From contig JAFQOR010000020.1 in the NCBI GenBank assembly GCA_017403125.1, positions 111,022 to 175,021 on the forward strand: a stretch of 64,000 nt of DNA, given 5' to 3'. Under the pieces are notes generated by a model. It was not told where the DNA came from, made no database searches, and saw only the letters and a list, made by a program, of their open reading frames with translations. The position numbers and the translations under genes were made by a program. This document shows, one piece after another, positions 17,023-26,580 of the stretch (within the stretch, counting starts at the first letter, position 1; every line of letters starts with the position of its first letter). The stretch is from Alistipes sp. (lineage in GTDB: Bacteria; Bacteroidota; Bacteroidia; Bacteroidales; Rikenellaceae).

Positions 17023-18927
17023 CTACTCTTGTTCACGGCTTGCATCGTACTTCTGCTGTTGGTAGTCGTAGTAGCCATAGTTCAACTTCGTGTTCTTAAT
17101 CTCCTCGACAAGCTGTGGGCGCTTGATGGTGTCGGTTAGGTACATCTCCTCGATGAGGCTGGCGATAGGCACTGCGATTGCCGAGCCAAAGCCACCATGC
17201 TCGACATATACCATGATTGCGATACGCGGGTTGTTGCGTGGCGCAAACGATAGGAATGCCGAGTGGTCGGGAGCCGACTTCGATACGCCATTGAGCTTGT
17301 ATTGTCGTCTATTCTCTGCCGTACCTGTCTTGCCGCATACATCCCAACCCTCAAGATAGGCCTTGCGCGATGTTCCTGCCACATTCACACTGCGCCACAT
17401 ACCATCGATTATGGTCTCGAAGTGTACAGAATCGACGAGTGTGTAGTTGCGCTTGTAGAAGCGCTCGTCGAGACGCTCCTCACCCTCGACATGCTTTACG
17501 ATGTGGGGCATGTAGTAGTAGCCGCGATTTGCAATTATGGCGGCGAGATTCGCCAACTGCATTGGCGTACACTCCATCTCACCCTGACCAATGGCGCACG
17601 AGATTACCGTACCCCAATTCCAGCGGCCGTTGTTTCTATCGTCATAGAACTCGGGCGTGGGAACAAATCCCGTAAGCTCGTCGGTAAAGTCGCTGCCGAG
17701 CTTCTTGCCAAAGCCAAAGCTCGACACATACTCGTTCCATTTGCGCAGGCCCTCCTTGGTGCTGCCATACTTCGGGTTGGTGATTATATCCTTGAATACG
17801 TAGCAGAAGTAGGCGTTGCACGACTCGGCAACCGCCTGACGGAGGTTGAGTGGCGAACGGTGGGAGTGGCACTTCAATTTGCGGTTGTGCCTGCCCACGC
17901 CATACGTATAACCCATGCTGCACGGATGCGTATCGGAGGGGCGCAACACACCCTCCTGCAAACCGATAAGACCCTGCACGAGCTTGAAGGTCGAGCCCGG
18001 AGGGAACTTCGCCATCACGGCGCGGTTGTAGAGTGGCGTACGCTGGTTGTGTAGCAGCTCCATGTAGGAGTTGCCACGCTGACGTCCTACCAAAAGGTCG
18101 GGGTTGTAGGTCGGCGACGATACCATGACCAATATCTCACCTGTCGAGGGTTCGATGGCGACCACCGCACCCACCTTATCCTGCATAAGCTCCTCGGCAA
18201 ACTCCTGCAATCTGCCATCGATGGTCGATACTATCTGCTTTCCCTTTACGGGGAGAATATCCAGAGCTCCATCGTCGTATTCGCCCATTACGGCGCCATG
18301 CGTATCGTAGATGCGATAGCTCACACCCTTCTCGCCACGCAGCTCCGTTTCGTATGCCGACTCTATACCTCCGACGCCGATGTAGTCGCCGGCATCGTAG
18401 TGCGACCAGCGTTTAAGCTGATTTTGGTTTACCTCGCCCACGTAGCCCAGAAGGTTGCCTCCAATCTTTCTGGGGTATTCGCGTGCCGTGCGGAAGCGTG
18501 TGTAGAAGCCGTCGAAGCTCTCCTCGTCGAGTAGTAGCTTGGCATCCTGCGACAAGTAGCCCACAACCAAGAATGGAGCGTGAGGGCTATTGTCCGCCTT
18601 GTCGAGTTGTTTGGCGAGCTTCTCGGGAGTTATCTCCAAGATGGAGGCAAGGCGCACTGTATCGAAGCCCGTCTTTGGGATGTTGTCAGTGACAACCATC
18701 ACGTCGTAGCATACGCGACTCTTAACCAAGAACTCGCCACGACGGTCCAGAACCTCACCACGCATGGGGTACTCCACCTCGGAACGCATGATGTTCGACT
18801 TGGCAAGGGCATCGTATTTGTCGTCGATAAGTTGCACGTAGCATAGTCTGCCGAGCAGCACGGCACAGACGATACCTACGATGACGCGCAGATACAGATA
18901 TCGAGTATTTCTCTCTCTATGCTCCAT
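17023..18927 (-). CDS. mrdA: Penicillin-binding protein 2 (peptidoglycan transpeptidase)
   Basis: A 634-residue class B penicillin-binding protein. One N-terminal helix (about 11-30) anchors it in the inner membrane. A pedestal domain follows with the region LLGYVGEVNQNQL. The transpeptidase domain has the catalytic SxxK in FPPGSTFKLVQG, the SCN triad element in VAESCNAYF, and KTGTAE. It crosslinks peptidoglycan during side-wall growth with RodA. Its start overlaps the mreD stop by one base, so the mre genes and mrdA-rodA form one operon. Confidence 0.95.
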   Translation of the reverse strand: MEHRERNTRYLYLRVIVGIVCAVLLGRLCYVQLIDDKYDALAKSNIMRSEVEYPMRGEVLDRRGEFLVKSRVCYDVMVVTDNIPKTGFDTVRLASILEITPEKLAKQLDKADNSPHAPFLVVGYLSQDAKLLLDEESFDGFYTRFRTAREYPRKIGGNLLGYVGEVNQNQLKRWSHYDAGDYIGVGGIESAYETELRGEKGVSYRIYDTHGAVMGEYDDGALDILPVKGKQIVSTIDGRLQEFAEELMQDKVGAVVAIEPSTGEILVMVSSPTYNPDLLVGRQRGNSYMELLHNQRTPLYNRAVMAKFPPGSTFKLVQGLIGLQEGVLRPSDTHPCSMGYTYGVGRHNRKLKCHSHRSPLNLRQAVAESCNAYFCYVFKDIITNPKYGSTKEGLRKWNEYVSSFGFGKKLGSDFTDELTGFVPTPEFYDDRNNGRWNWGTVISCAIGQGEMECTPMQLANLAAIIANRGYYYMPHIVKHVEGEERLDERFYKRNYTLVDSVHFETIIDGMWRSVNVAGTSRKAYLEGWDVCGKTGTAENRRQYKLNGVSKSAPDHSAFLSFAPRNNPRIAIMVYVEHGGFGSAIAVPIASLIEEMYLTDTIKRPQLVEEIKNTKLNYGYYDYQQQKYDASREQE

Positions 18928-19442
18928 TATCGTGTGGTGAGTTGTTTAGCGAATATGCGGACTATCGGCATGGCTACTATCGTCGAGAGCAATGTGCTGC
19001 ATACGATTGTTGCAAGGAACTGCATGGGGGCTGCCAACGACAACGCCTCCAATCCGAAGAACAGTGTGTGGTGAAGCAGCAATGCAAGGGCTATGTAACC
19101 TATCATCTGTCGCTGTGTCATGCGCGAAAGGAGTCCGGTCTGATCGCCACTCTCGACGGCAAGGTGCGAGATGATGTAGATGAGTGTGCGTCGCAGAGGC
19201 ACAATGGGTAGCAACGACGCTATGTAGAGTCCGGCACCGCCGAGCGATAGATCCATAATCCATCCCACCACAAAGGCGGCAAGAATAACCCATACCGCAC
19301 GCCACTCGATAGGCAGCAACAGGATGATGATAGGGAATATCATCGGTCGCAAGAACAGGGCTATCGAGATGTTGTCGAGCAGAAATATCTGCAAGAACAG
19401 CACTCCCAATGCCAACCAAATATATTTCGTGTACTTATACAT
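18927..19442 (-). CDS. mreD: Rod shape-determining protein MreD
   Basis: A 171-residue hydrophobic protein with five or six predicted helices. It matches MreD in size and in position between mreC and mrdA. MreD sequences are weakly conserved, so context carries much of the call. It is part of the elongasome linking MreB filaments to the cell-wall enzymes. mreC ends 25 nt upstream and mrdA follows with a 1-nt overlap. Confidence 0.87.
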   Translation of the reverse strand: MYKYTKYIWLALGVLFLQIFLLDNISIALFLRPMIFPIIILLLPIEWRAVWVILAAFVVGWIMDLSLGGAGLYIASLLPIVPLRRTLIYIISHLAVESGDQTGLLSRMTQRQMIGYIALALLLHHTLFFGLEALSLAAPMQFLATIVCSTLLSTIVAMPIVRIFAKQLTTR

Positions 19443-19467
19443 CCCTAAAAATCAGTTCTTTGTTCCA

Positions 19468-20316
19468 TTACTCATTACTCTTGGCTGTCGCCTCGTCCGT
19501 GAGCCGCTCGATTTCGTCGTAGTGCGTGTTTTCGACGATAAGCACATTGTCCAGCACCGAGAATCGTGTCGCAAGACTTATGCGGGCGGAGTATGCGCTC
19601 TTTTGGGCGTTGCTCTCGAAACTCTCAATATAACCTATAAGCACATCGTCCGGAAGGCGTGGCGAGCTGACGTTCACCGCCATGCCGCGCTCGGGGTCGG
19701 CATACGACGATAGGTCGATAACCTGTGCCTCGTGCGTTGAGCTACCATCCCACTGGACCTTGCACAGCTCGTTGTTATGCACCAATCGTCCGCCGATATG
19801 GAACTCGGTGTTGAGTATCGGAAGCACTACGGCATAGCGCTCCGAACACGATACGATGTAGCCCACAAGCTGGCGCGAGGGAGTTATGACACCCATGTTG
19901 GGGGCTATGCCATCCTCGCTACCCTTGTCCAAGACTATGTAGTTGCGCTGGCGCGATGTCGTTATCGAACTTACGCGCGCCGCATGGTAGCGATAGTGAA
20001 GTGTGGTATCGACGATGCCTGCAAGAAGCGTTGTATCTTGTGTGCGCTCACCATAGAGCTCCTCGATAGCGCTCAACTGCTGCTCCAACTCGGCGATGCG
20101 TGCTGTGAGCATGCGATTCTCGTCGGGCATCGAGAAGAAGTGACCTATGTTGGTTACTGTCTGACTTATGGCACCGCCAATCTTGGTTGTTCGTGCCAAC
20201 ATCGTAGCCTCGGTATAGGGTGACGATGAGGCGTAGTGCCACAGCGCTCCGCACTCCAAAAGCACGAAGAGCAGAACAACGTATATCTGTTTTATGAAGC
20301 CTATTAACCTGTGCAT
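19468..20316 (-). CDS. mreC: Rod shape-determining protein MreC
   Basis: A 282-residue bitopic protein. A single helix (about 9-27) is followed by a coiled coil (about 60-95, DENRMLTARIAELEQQLSAIEEL) and the beta-rich periplasmic domain, with the typical GSEDGIAPNMGVITPSRQLVGYIV segment. It ends with a short charged tail. It scaffolds PBP2 activation. A hairpin lies in the 168-nt gap after mreB, so expression may be lower than that of mreB. Confidence 0.93.
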   Translation of the reverse strand: MHRLIGFIKQIYVVLLFVLLECGALWHYASSSPYTEATMLARTTKIGGAISQTVTNIGHFFSMPDENRMLTARIAELEQQLSAIEELYGERTQDTTLLAGIVDTTLHYRYHAARVSSITTSRQRNYIVLDKGSEDGIAPNMGVITPSRQLVGYIVSCSERYAVVLPILNTEFHIGGRLVHNNELCKVQWDGSSTHEAQVIDLSSYADPERGMAVNVSSPRLPDDVLIGYIESFESNAQKSAYSARISLATRFSVLDNVLIVENTHYDEIERLTDEATAKSNE

Positions 20317-20359
20317 AGCTTGGTTGTGCTTTCTGGGTTAGGGTGCATCTTTTTTGTGG

Positions 20360-20397
20360 CAAAAGGCTGTCGCACTCATTTCGAAAGCCGACAGCCT
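20360..20397 (-). terminator. Hairpin between mreB and mreC (possible partial terminator)
   Basis: Minus-strand reading gives AGGCTGTCG, a 16-nt loop, then CGACAGCCT (plus positions 20389-20397 and 20364-20372), followed by TTTTGCC. It is placed to end or attenuate transcription after mreB. Confidence 0.55.
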
Positions 20398-20484
20398 GAA
20401 CCTTTGCATTAGTCTTAAACTCGACACACGAAGCGGTGTGCAACGTAGTTTACGCCCCTTCCCTCTCGCGTGTTATCGACGTGA

Positions 20485-21516
20485 CTACTGTTTGCTACCC
20501 ATCAGGAACGAGAAGTTGTTGATATTCTTCAAGGCGATGCTCGTGCCACGTGCCACGGCGCGCAACGGATCCTCGGCGATATGCACCTGAATACCCGACT
20601 TGCGGCTCAAACGCAGGTCGAGACCCTTAATCAGCGCACCACCACCGGCGATGTAGATACCGTTCTTATAGACATCCGAATAGAGCTCGGGGGGCATCTC
20701 CTCCAATACCTTCATCAAGGCGTTATCGAGCTTTACGAGCGACTTGTCCAAGGCGTATGCAATCTCGCTGTAATTCAGCGTCACGGTCTGGGGTTGCGAG
20801 GTTATCATGTTCGAGCCGGTGAAGCGATAATCCTCTGGCTCATCCTCTAATTCGGGTACCGCAGCACCTATGGCGCACTTAATCTCCTCGGCTGTGCGTT
20901 CACCTATCTTGATGCCGTGTTGCTGGCGTATGTAGTTCTGAATATCGGCAGTAAAGACGTCGCCGGCAACGTTTATAGACTCGGAACATACGATGCCTCC
21001 CAACGAGATACATGCAATCTCGGACGTGCCACCACCGATGTCGATTATGAGGTTACCCTCCGGAGCCTCGACATCGAGACCCGCACCCAAGGCTGCTGCC
21101 ATAGGCTCATGTATGAGGTATATCTCGCGACCTCCGGCATGCTGCGCCGAGTCACGCACGGCGCGCTCCTCGACACCTGTCGAACCCGAAGGTATGCAGA
21201 TGAGCATCTTCAACGACGGTGCGAACAATCCTCGTGTGGCACTTACCTTGCGGATGAAGCCGCGAAGCATGAGCTCGGTAGCCTCGAAGTCGGCAATAAC
21301 ACCATCCTTCAACGGACGTATGGTGCGGATATCGGGGCTTGTCTTTTCGTGCATAAGACGCGCCTTGTGTCCGATAGCCATGACCTGACCATTCTTCTTC
21401 ATGCTGAGAGCCACAATCGAGGGCTCATCGACAACGACCTTGCCGTTGTGAATGATTAGCGTATTGGCCGTGCCGAGGTCAATAGCTAACTCCTGTGTTA
21501 ATGAAAAAAGTCCCAT
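20485..21516 (-). CDS. mreB: Rod shape-determining protein MreB (bacterial actin)
   Basis: A 343-residue actin-fold ATPase forming membrane-bound filaments that guide side-wall synthesis. The phosphate-1 segment DLGTANTLIIHNG, the phosphate-2 region IDIGGGTSEIACIS and the adenosine loop YIAGGGALIKGLD are all present, and the length matches the family. It starts the mreBCD-mrdA-rodA operon. Its minus-strand promoter lies about 180 nt upstream and overlaps the divergent gpsA promoter. Confidence 0.96.
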   Translation of the reverse strand: MGLFSLTQELAIDLGTANTLIIHNGKVVVDEPSIVALSMKKNGQVMAIGHKARLMHEKTSPDIRTIRPLKDGVIADFEATELMLRGFIRKVSATRGLFAPSLKMLICIPSGSTGVEERAVRDSAQHAGGREIYLIHEPMAAALGAGLDVEAPEGNLIIDIGGGTSEIACISLGGIVCSESINVAGDVFTADIQNYIRQQHGIKIGERTAEEIKCAIGAAVPELEDEPEDYRFTGSNMITSQPQTVTLNYSEIAYALDKSLVKLDNALMKVLEEMPPELYSDVYKNGIYIAGGGALIKGLDLRLSRKSGIQVHIAEDPLRAVARGTSIALKNINNFSFLMGSKQ

Positions 21517-21692
21517 ATATTGTTTTGTTTTTTATTATTCCATCGTTGTTGCTATGCGCCACCTCTTCGCCTGTCGCTATCATGCACGCATAAAAAAATG
21601 TGCGCAGCACGCCTCGTTTTGCTATTCGCGTTAAATTGCTGGTAATCAGCGTGAAGAGATAATCATCATTCCCTCGCGCGCATATACAACGG

Positions 21693-21700
21693 CAAAGATA
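21693..21700 (-). promoter_or_regulatory. -7 box of the mreB promoter
   Basis: CAAAGATA on the plus strand is TATCTTTG on the minus strand; TTG (plus 21723-21725) lies 22 nt upstream. The implied leader of about 170 nt (to 21516) has no reading frame. This -33 side lies next to that of gpsA. Confidence 0.6.
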
Positions 21701-21718
21701 GGAAAAAGATATGGAGAT

Positions 21719-21753
21719 TTTGCAAGAGTTTTAAGTTTTTTTGTGTAATTTTG
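21719..21753 (+). promoter_or_regulatory. Promoter of gpsA
   Basis: TTTG at 21719-21722 and TAATTTTG at 21746-21753 have a longer than usual spacer of 23 nt. The region is back-to-back with the mreB promoter. Confidence 0.5.
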
Positions 21754-21844
21754 TGAATAATTTATGAGGGCGGGGTTTTATGCGTTCTGCGCCATGTGTT
21801 GTTTTACAGCAGATGCAATCTCGCCGAAGCAAAGAAAAGTTATC

Positions 21845-22849
21845 ATGAGTGAAGAACATAGACCTAAATGTGCCGTATTGGGTTACGGTAGTTGGGCTAC
21901 GGCGATAGTTAAGACGCTGACGGTGAATGGTCATCATGTCGATTGGTTGGTGCTTAACGAGGATATTCGCAACTCGTTGTTGAGTCGTGGTCGTAATGTT
22001 AAGTATCTGCCATGGTGCGACATAGAGCGTAGCCTTATTACGCCGTCGGACGACATCAATGCCGTTGTGCGCGATGCCGACGTTGTATTTCTGGCTATGC
22101 CCTCGGCCTTCTTCCTGAAATTTATGGAGCCTCTGACCGAGGATTTGAGTCAAAAGATTATCATCTCCGCAGTCAAGGGCATCATCCCCGGCGACTATCT
22201 TACAATCGTCGAGCATATCAACCGCTACTACAACGTGCCTATGAGTCGTCTTTCGGTGGTCACAGGCCCGTCGCATGCCGAGGAGGTGGGGCAGTGTCGC
22301 CTGTCGTATCTTACTGTGGCTTCGGAGGATAGTGCTACGGCAGAGGTTGTCAAGGGGTTGCTTCACAACGACTACTTCCGATGCTCGCTATCACACGACG
22401 TTCTTGGTGTCGAGGGCGCTGCAATCATGAAAAATGTATATGCCTTGGCTGTCGGCATGGCTGTTGGTCTGAACTACGGCGATAACTTCCTTGCGGTGCT
22501 TATTGCGGGTTGTGCTGCCGAGATGAGCCGCTTTCTCGACGAGGCTATACCCATCGAGGAGCGCGACATCAACGCCGCGGCATATCTGGGTGACCTGCTC
22601 GTTACGTGCTACTCGCCGTTGAGTCGCAACCGCCGACTGGGAACGTTGTTGGGCAAGGGGTGTTCGGTGAAGAGTGCGCTGAACGAGATGACGATGGTGG
22701 CAGAGGGTTACTACGCTGCCGAGTGTATCCGTCGTAGCTCGATGCGTCGCAACATCGACATGCCCATAGCCGACATGGTGTGGGAGGTGCTCTACAATCG
22801 TGCCTCGGCGCGTGATGCAATGCTCTCGCTTACAAAGATTTTGCGTTAA
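21845..22849 (+). CDS. gpsA: Glycerol-3-phosphate dehydrogenase [NAD(P)+]
   Basis: A 334-residue cytosolic enzyme that reduces dihydroxyacetone phosphate to sn-glycerol 3-phosphate for phospholipid synthesis. The Rossmann motif reads VLGYGSWATAIVKTL. IISAVKGI, TGPSHAEEV and the catalytic-lysine segment GAAIMKNVYALAVGMAVGL are in order. The ATG at 21845 is preferred over an in-frame ATG at 21764 because the family begins just before the nucleotide-binding loop and the longer version adds an unrelated 27 residues. pgi follows after 32 nt, probably in the same transcript. Confidence 0.94.
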   Translation: MSEEHRPKCAVLGYGSWATAIVKTLTVNGHHVDWLVLNEDIRNSLLSRGRNVKYLPWCDIERSLITPSDDINAVVRDADVVFLAMPSAFFLKFMEPLTEDLSQKIIISAVKGIIPGDYLTIVEHINRYYNVPMSRLSVVTGPSHAEEVGQCRLSYLTVASEDSATAEVVKGLLHNDYFRCSLSHDVLGVEGAAIMKNVYALAVGMAVGLNYGDNFLAVLIAGCAAEMSRFLDEAIPIEERDINAAAYLGDLLVTCYSPLSRNRRLGTLLGKGCSVKSALNEMTMVAEGYYAAECIRRSSMRRNIDMPIADMVWEVLYNRASARDAMLSLTKILR

Positions 22850-22881
22850 TATAAAGTTAGTACAATATAAATTTTACAGCT

Positions 22882-24213
22882 ATGAGACTTATTAAGATTA
22901 ACACCGCGCACACGGGTGTGAATATAACAAAGGAGATGCAGGCAGATGCGGCTCGCGCCAATGCCTTGCTTCACTCTGGCGAGGGCGCCGGCAACGACTT
23001 CCTTGGTTGGGTAAACCTTCCCTCGTCAATAAGTGATGAGCACATGACCGAGATTAAGAGTGTTGCAGAGCGTCTGCGCTCGAAGGCCGAGGTTGTTATC
23101 TGCATCGGCATCGGTGGCTCATATCTTGGCGCCAAGGCGGTGTTGGAGGCCATGAGCAACTCTTTTGAGGCGTTGCGTCGCAAGCACGACAATCCGACTA
23201 TCGTCTTTGCCGGCGAGAATATCTCGGAGGACTACACCTATGAGCTTATGGATGCTGTCAAGGATTACTCTATCGCTGCTATCGTGATCTCGAAGTCGGG
23301 CACTACGACCGAGCCCGCTATTGCCTTCCGTCTTATAAAGGCAGAAATCGAGAAGCGTTATGGTAAGAGTGAGGCTGCGGAGCGTATTGTGGCTATTACG
23401 GACAAGGCGCGTGGTGCGTTGAAGACGTTGGCTACACAGGAGGGTTACTCTACGTTTGTTATCGAGGATAATGTTGGTGGTCGCTACTCGGTACTGTCGC
23501 CCGTAGGTCTATTGCCCTTGGCTGTTGCAGGTGTCGATGTCGATGCCTTTGTTGAGGGAGCGCGTGATATGGAGCGCATCACAGGCGAGGCTACGCCTAT
23601 CGAGGAGAACCCCGCAGCACAGTATGCTATCGTGCGCAACGAGCTCTACAAGGCGGGCAAGAAGATTGAGATTCTTGGTTCGTATGAGCCCAAGTTGCAG
23701 TATATCGCCGAGTGGTGGAAGCAGCTCTATGGCGAGTCGGAGGGAAAGGAGGGTAAGGGTATCTTCCCCGCAAGCGTGACACTCACTGCCGACCTCCACT
23801 CTATGGGTCAGTATATTCAGGAGGGTGAGCGCACGCTGTTCGAGACTATTATCTCGGTGCGTAACTCGAAGTATGAGGTTAAGGTCGAGGCTGACGAGGC
23901 AAACCTCGATGGTCTTAACTTCCTAACGGGCAAGCGTTTGTCGGAGATTAACAAGATGGCGGAGTTGGGTGTTCGCCTCGCCCATGTCGATGGTGGTGTT
24001 CCCAACCTTGCTATCGAGATTGAGCGCATCGACGAGCGTACCATAGGTCAGCTTCTCTACTTCTTCGAGAAGGGTTGCGGTATTAGTGGTTATATGTTGG
24101 GTGTCAATCCCTTCAACCAGCCCGGTGTCGAGGCGTACAAGAAGAATATGTTTGCGCTTCTCGATAAGCCCGGCTACGAGGAGGAGTCGAAGGCAATCAA
24201 GGCGCGCTTGTAG
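22882..24213 (+). CDS. pgi: Glucose-6-phosphate isomerase
   Basis: A 443-residue glycolytic enzyme interconverting glucose 6-phosphate and fructose 6-phosphate, of the short form typical of Bacteroidota and Firmicutes. Sugar-isomerase segments are [32 protein letters not shown] and the loop [17 protein letters not shown]. The active-site glutamate region is [16 protein letters not shown] and the C-terminal part [13 protein letters not shown] strong terminator follows. Confidence 0.96.
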   Translation: MRLIKINTAHTGVNITKEMQADAARANALLHSGEGAGNDFLGWVNLPSSISDEHMTEIKSVAERLRSKAEVVICIGIGGSYLGAKAVLEAMSNSFEALRRKHDNPTIVFAGENISEDYTYELMDAVKDYSIAAIVISKSGTTTEPAIAFRLIKAEIEKRYGKSEAAERIVAITDKARGALKTLATQEGYSTFVIEDNVGGRYSVLSPVGLLPLAVAGVDVDAFVEGARDMERITGEATPIEENPAAQYAIVRNELYKAGKKIEILGSYEPKLQYIAEWWKQLYGESEGKEGKGIFPASVTLTADLHSMGQYIQEGERTLFETIISVRNSKYEVKVEADEANLDGLNFLTGKRLSEINKMAELGVRLAHVDGGVPNLAIEIERIDERTIGQLLYFFEKGCGISGYMLGVNPFNQPGVEAYKKNMFALLDKPGYEEESKAIKARL

Positions 24214-24273
24214 TTGATGGTGTAGCACCATGTTTCAAGCCATGGCAAGCGAAAGATAGCTTGTAGAATCGTA

Positions 24274-24310
24274 AAAGATAGCCACGTGTGAGTGTGGCTA
24301 TCTTTTTTTT
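24274..24310 (+). terminator. Terminator after pgi
   Basis: AAAGATAGCCAC (24274-24285), an 8-nt loop, then GTGGCTATCTTT (24294-24305) and five more T residues. This is a textbook intrinsic terminator. Confidence 0.92.
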
Positions 24311-24422
24311 GACCATTAAGCCCTTTTTTTATTGGCTACTTTGCCTGTGGAGGTGCAGCGGAGCTCACTCGAAAAGGTGCTTTGCCCTTGTAAAGTTGCT
24401 CTTTCGCTCCCGTTTGGTTCAA

Positions 24423-24456
24423 ATAAATAAGGGACTTGACAATATGCCAAGTCCCT
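24423..24456 (-). terminator. Terminator after rplS
   Basis: AGGGACTTG and CAAGTCCCT (plus 24430-24438 and 24448-24456) form a 9-bp stem; on the minus strand it is followed by TTATTTATTT. Confidence 0.8.
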
Positions 24457-24488
24457 CACTTTGCGGTGATGCTCCGCCAAGGAAGATG

Positions 24489-24866
24489 CTACTCCTCCTT
24501 CTTTGCAATACGACGCTCCTTGATACGAGCCTTCTTACCTGTGAGGTCACGCAAGTAGTAGATACGTGCACGACGTACAACACCATACTTGTTTACCTCG
24601 ATCTTGTCGATGTGGGGTGAGTAGAGCGGGAAGATACGCTCAACACCTACGCCATTAGATACCTTGCGGATGGTAAACATCTTTGTTCTACCCGAACCCT
24701 TAATCTGGATTACTACACCGCGGAAGCTCTGCAAGCGCTCCTTGTTACCCTCTACAATACGGTAGGTTACGGTAATGGTGTCACCGGCACCAAACTTGGG
24801 CACGTCGGCCTCGCTCTTGGTCCACATCTGCTCGTTCACGAGTCTGATCAATGCATCTTTGTTCAT
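24489..24866 (-). CDS. rplS: 50S ribosomal protein L19
   Basis: A 125-residue ribosomal protein at the interface of the two subunits. [28 protein letters not shown] and [16 protein letters not shown] are diagnostic. The ATG at 24864-24866 gives the family N terminus; the frame stays open upstream but that sequence is the leader, not protein. It is monocistronic, with an ideal promoter about 170 nt upstream. The C-terminal basic extension is slightly longer than in E. coli. Confidence 0.96.
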   Translation of the reverse strand: MNKDALIRLVNEQMWTKSEADVPKFGAGDTITVTYRIVEGNKERLQSFRGVVIQIKGSGRTKMFTIRKVSNGVGVERIFPLYSPHIDKIEVNKYGVVRRARIYYLRDLTGKKARIKERRIAKKEE

Positions 24867-25038
24867 TGTTGCAACAATTGTTAAATGGTTATCGCTCAAC
24901 ATTATCGCTGTGCCTGCTCTACCATACCGACACCTTTGTCGATAATCCCTTTCTATCCTCCGCCGACGTGCTATTTTCGTAGCGTTGTGGCGGTCGAAAA
25001 CCGAGCCTGCACCCATTATAAGTGGTTGATACGGACTG

Positions 25039-25069
25039 CAAAGGTAGTAAAAAAAATCTGTGTAACAAA
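25039..25069 (-). promoter_or_regulatory. Promoter of rplS
   Basis: On the minus strand, TTTG (plus 25066-25069) is followed after 19 nt by TACCTTTG (plus 25039-25046). The transcript would have a leader of about 165 nt, long enough for regulation. A hairpin in the gap, GTCGGTG/CACCGAC around 25095-25123, lies upstream of the promoter. Confidence 0.8.
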
Positions 25070-25128
25070 TTTCTGTGAATAAAAATAGTCGTTGTCGGTG
25101 TATGGCGACGTGCGCCACCGACATAAAA

Positions 25129-25162
25129 CAAAAAAGATGCTACCGCCCGAGGCGGTAGTATC
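25129..25162 (-). terminator. Terminator after nfnB
   Basis: Minus-strand GATACTACCGCC, loop TCG, GGCGGTAGCATC (plus 25136-25162, one mismatch) followed by TTTTTTGTTTT. Confidence 0.88.
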
Positions 25163-25185
25163 TTCAATCAGCCCGTCAGCTTGCG

Positions 25186-26580
25186 CTACCTCTTCGACTT
25201 GATATACTCGTCGATAGCCTTGGCGGCCTTACGTCCGGCACCCATGGCAAGGATGACGGTTGCGGCGCCCGTTACTGCATCGCCACCGGCAAAGACCCCC
25301 TCGCGCGATGTTGAGCCTACCTCGTTTGCCTCGATACAGCCGCGACGGTTGATGTTCAAACCATCTGTGGTTGAGGCGATAAGCGGGTTGGGAGATGTGC
25401 CGAGCGCCATGATTACAACGTCACAGTCGATGGTGAAGTCCGAACCCTTCTTCTCCTGTGGTGAGCGACGACCACTTGCATCGGGCTCGCCAAGCTCCAT
25501 CTCTACGCAGTTGATGCCCTTGACCCAGCCATCCTCCGTGCCGAGGATACGTGTGGGGTTGCTAAGCATGCGGAACTCGATGCCCTCCTCCTTGGCGTGG
25601 TGCACCTCCTCCTTACGGGCGGGTAGCTCTGCCTCGCCACGGCGATAGACAATGACGGCCTCGGCGCCAAGACGCTTTGCGGTGCGTACTGCATCCATTG
25701 CCACGTTGCCACCTCCTACGACAACGACCTTACGACCAACATATACGGGGGTATCCGAGTGCTCGGGGTCCCATGCGCCCATGAGGTTTACGCGCGTAAG
25801 GAACTCGTTGGCAGAGAGTACGCCGTTGAGGTTCTCGCCCTCGATGCCCATGAAGCGGGGCAGACCGGCGCCCGAGCCAACGAATACGGCGTCGTAGCCG
25901 TCGTTGTCGAGCATCGAATCGATAGTCATTGTTCGGCCGATGATAACGTCGGTCTCGAACTTCACACCGAGCTTCTTGACCTCTTGAATCTCGCGAGCAA
26001 CGACACGCTCCTTGGGCAGACGGAACTCCGGAATACCATACGAGAGTACGCCTCCAAGGCGGTGAAGGGCCTCGAATACATCGACCTCGTAACCCATCTT
26101 CGCAAGGTCGCTGGCACATGCCAACCCGGCAGGACCACTACCTACGATGGCTACGCGGTGGCCATTCTTCTCGATACGTGGTGGCTCCACCTCGTTGCTG
26201 TGCTCCAATGCCCAGTCGCCAACAAAACGCTCCAACTTGCCGATGGCCACAGGTTCGCCCTTGATGCCGAGAACACACGAGCCCTCGCACTGCGACTCTT
26301 GGGGACATACACGACCACAAATCGATGGCAACGAGCTATCCAGATGTATGGTGTCGGCAGCAGCACGAAGGTCTCCCTCGACTATATGCTTGATAAAGTC
26401 CGGAATATGGATATTCACAGGACATGCTGCTACGCAACGCGGATTCTTGCAGTTCAAGCAGCGTGTAGCCTCCAACGAGGCCTCTTCGAGGTTGTAGCCG
26501 TAGCACACCTCGTCGAAGTTGGTGGCACGCACCACCGGGTTTTGTTCGCGTACGGCGACGCGCGGTATCTTATTTGCCAT
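25186..26580 (-). CDS. nfnB: NADH-dependent ferredoxin:NADP+ oxidoreductase large subunit (NfnB/GltD-like)
   Basis: A 464-residue flavoprotein of the glutamate synthase small-subunit superfamily. The N-terminal Fe-S domain has CLNCKNPRCVAACP and CGRVCPQESQCEGSC. It is followed by the FAD loop VAIVGSGPAGLACA and the NADP loop VVVVGGGNVAMDAVRTA. The ATG at 26578-26580 is chosen since the family starts just before the cysteine domain. It overlaps the FAD/2Fe-2S subunit gene by 11 nt and no GltB large subunit is adjacent. This favours NfnB of the electron-bifurcating Nfn complex over glutamate synthase. Often annotated 'gltA' or 'NADPH-dependent glutamate synthase'. Confidence 0.85.
   Translation of the reverse strand: MANKIPRVAVREQNPVVRATNFDEVCYGYNLEEASLEATRCLNCKNPRCVAACPVNIHIPDFIKHIVEGDLRAAADTIHLDSSLPSICGRVCPQESQCEGSCVLGIKGEPVAIGKLERFVGDWALEHSNEVEPPRIEKNGHRVAIVGSGPAGLACASDLAKMGYEVDVFEALHRLGGVLSYGIPEFRLPKERVVAREIQEVKKLGVKFETDVIIGRTMTIDSMLDNDGYDAVFVGSGAGLPRFMGIEGENLNGVLSANEFLTRVNLMGAWDPEHSDTPVYVGRKVVVVGGGNVAMDAVRTAKRLGAEAVIVYRRGEAELPARKEEVHHAKEEGIEFRMLSNPTRILGTEDGWVKGINCVEMELGEPDASGRRSPQEKKGSDFTIDCDVVIMALGTSPNPLIASTTDGLNINRRGCIEANEVGSTSREGVFAGGDAVTGAATVILAMGAGRKAAKAIDEYIKSKR

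Noticed and set aside
24867-25124. In-frame upstream extension of L19
   Set aside because: Ribosomal protein L19 has a well-defined N terminus at MNKDAL; the extension crosses the promoter at 25039-25069 and is compositionally unlike L19.
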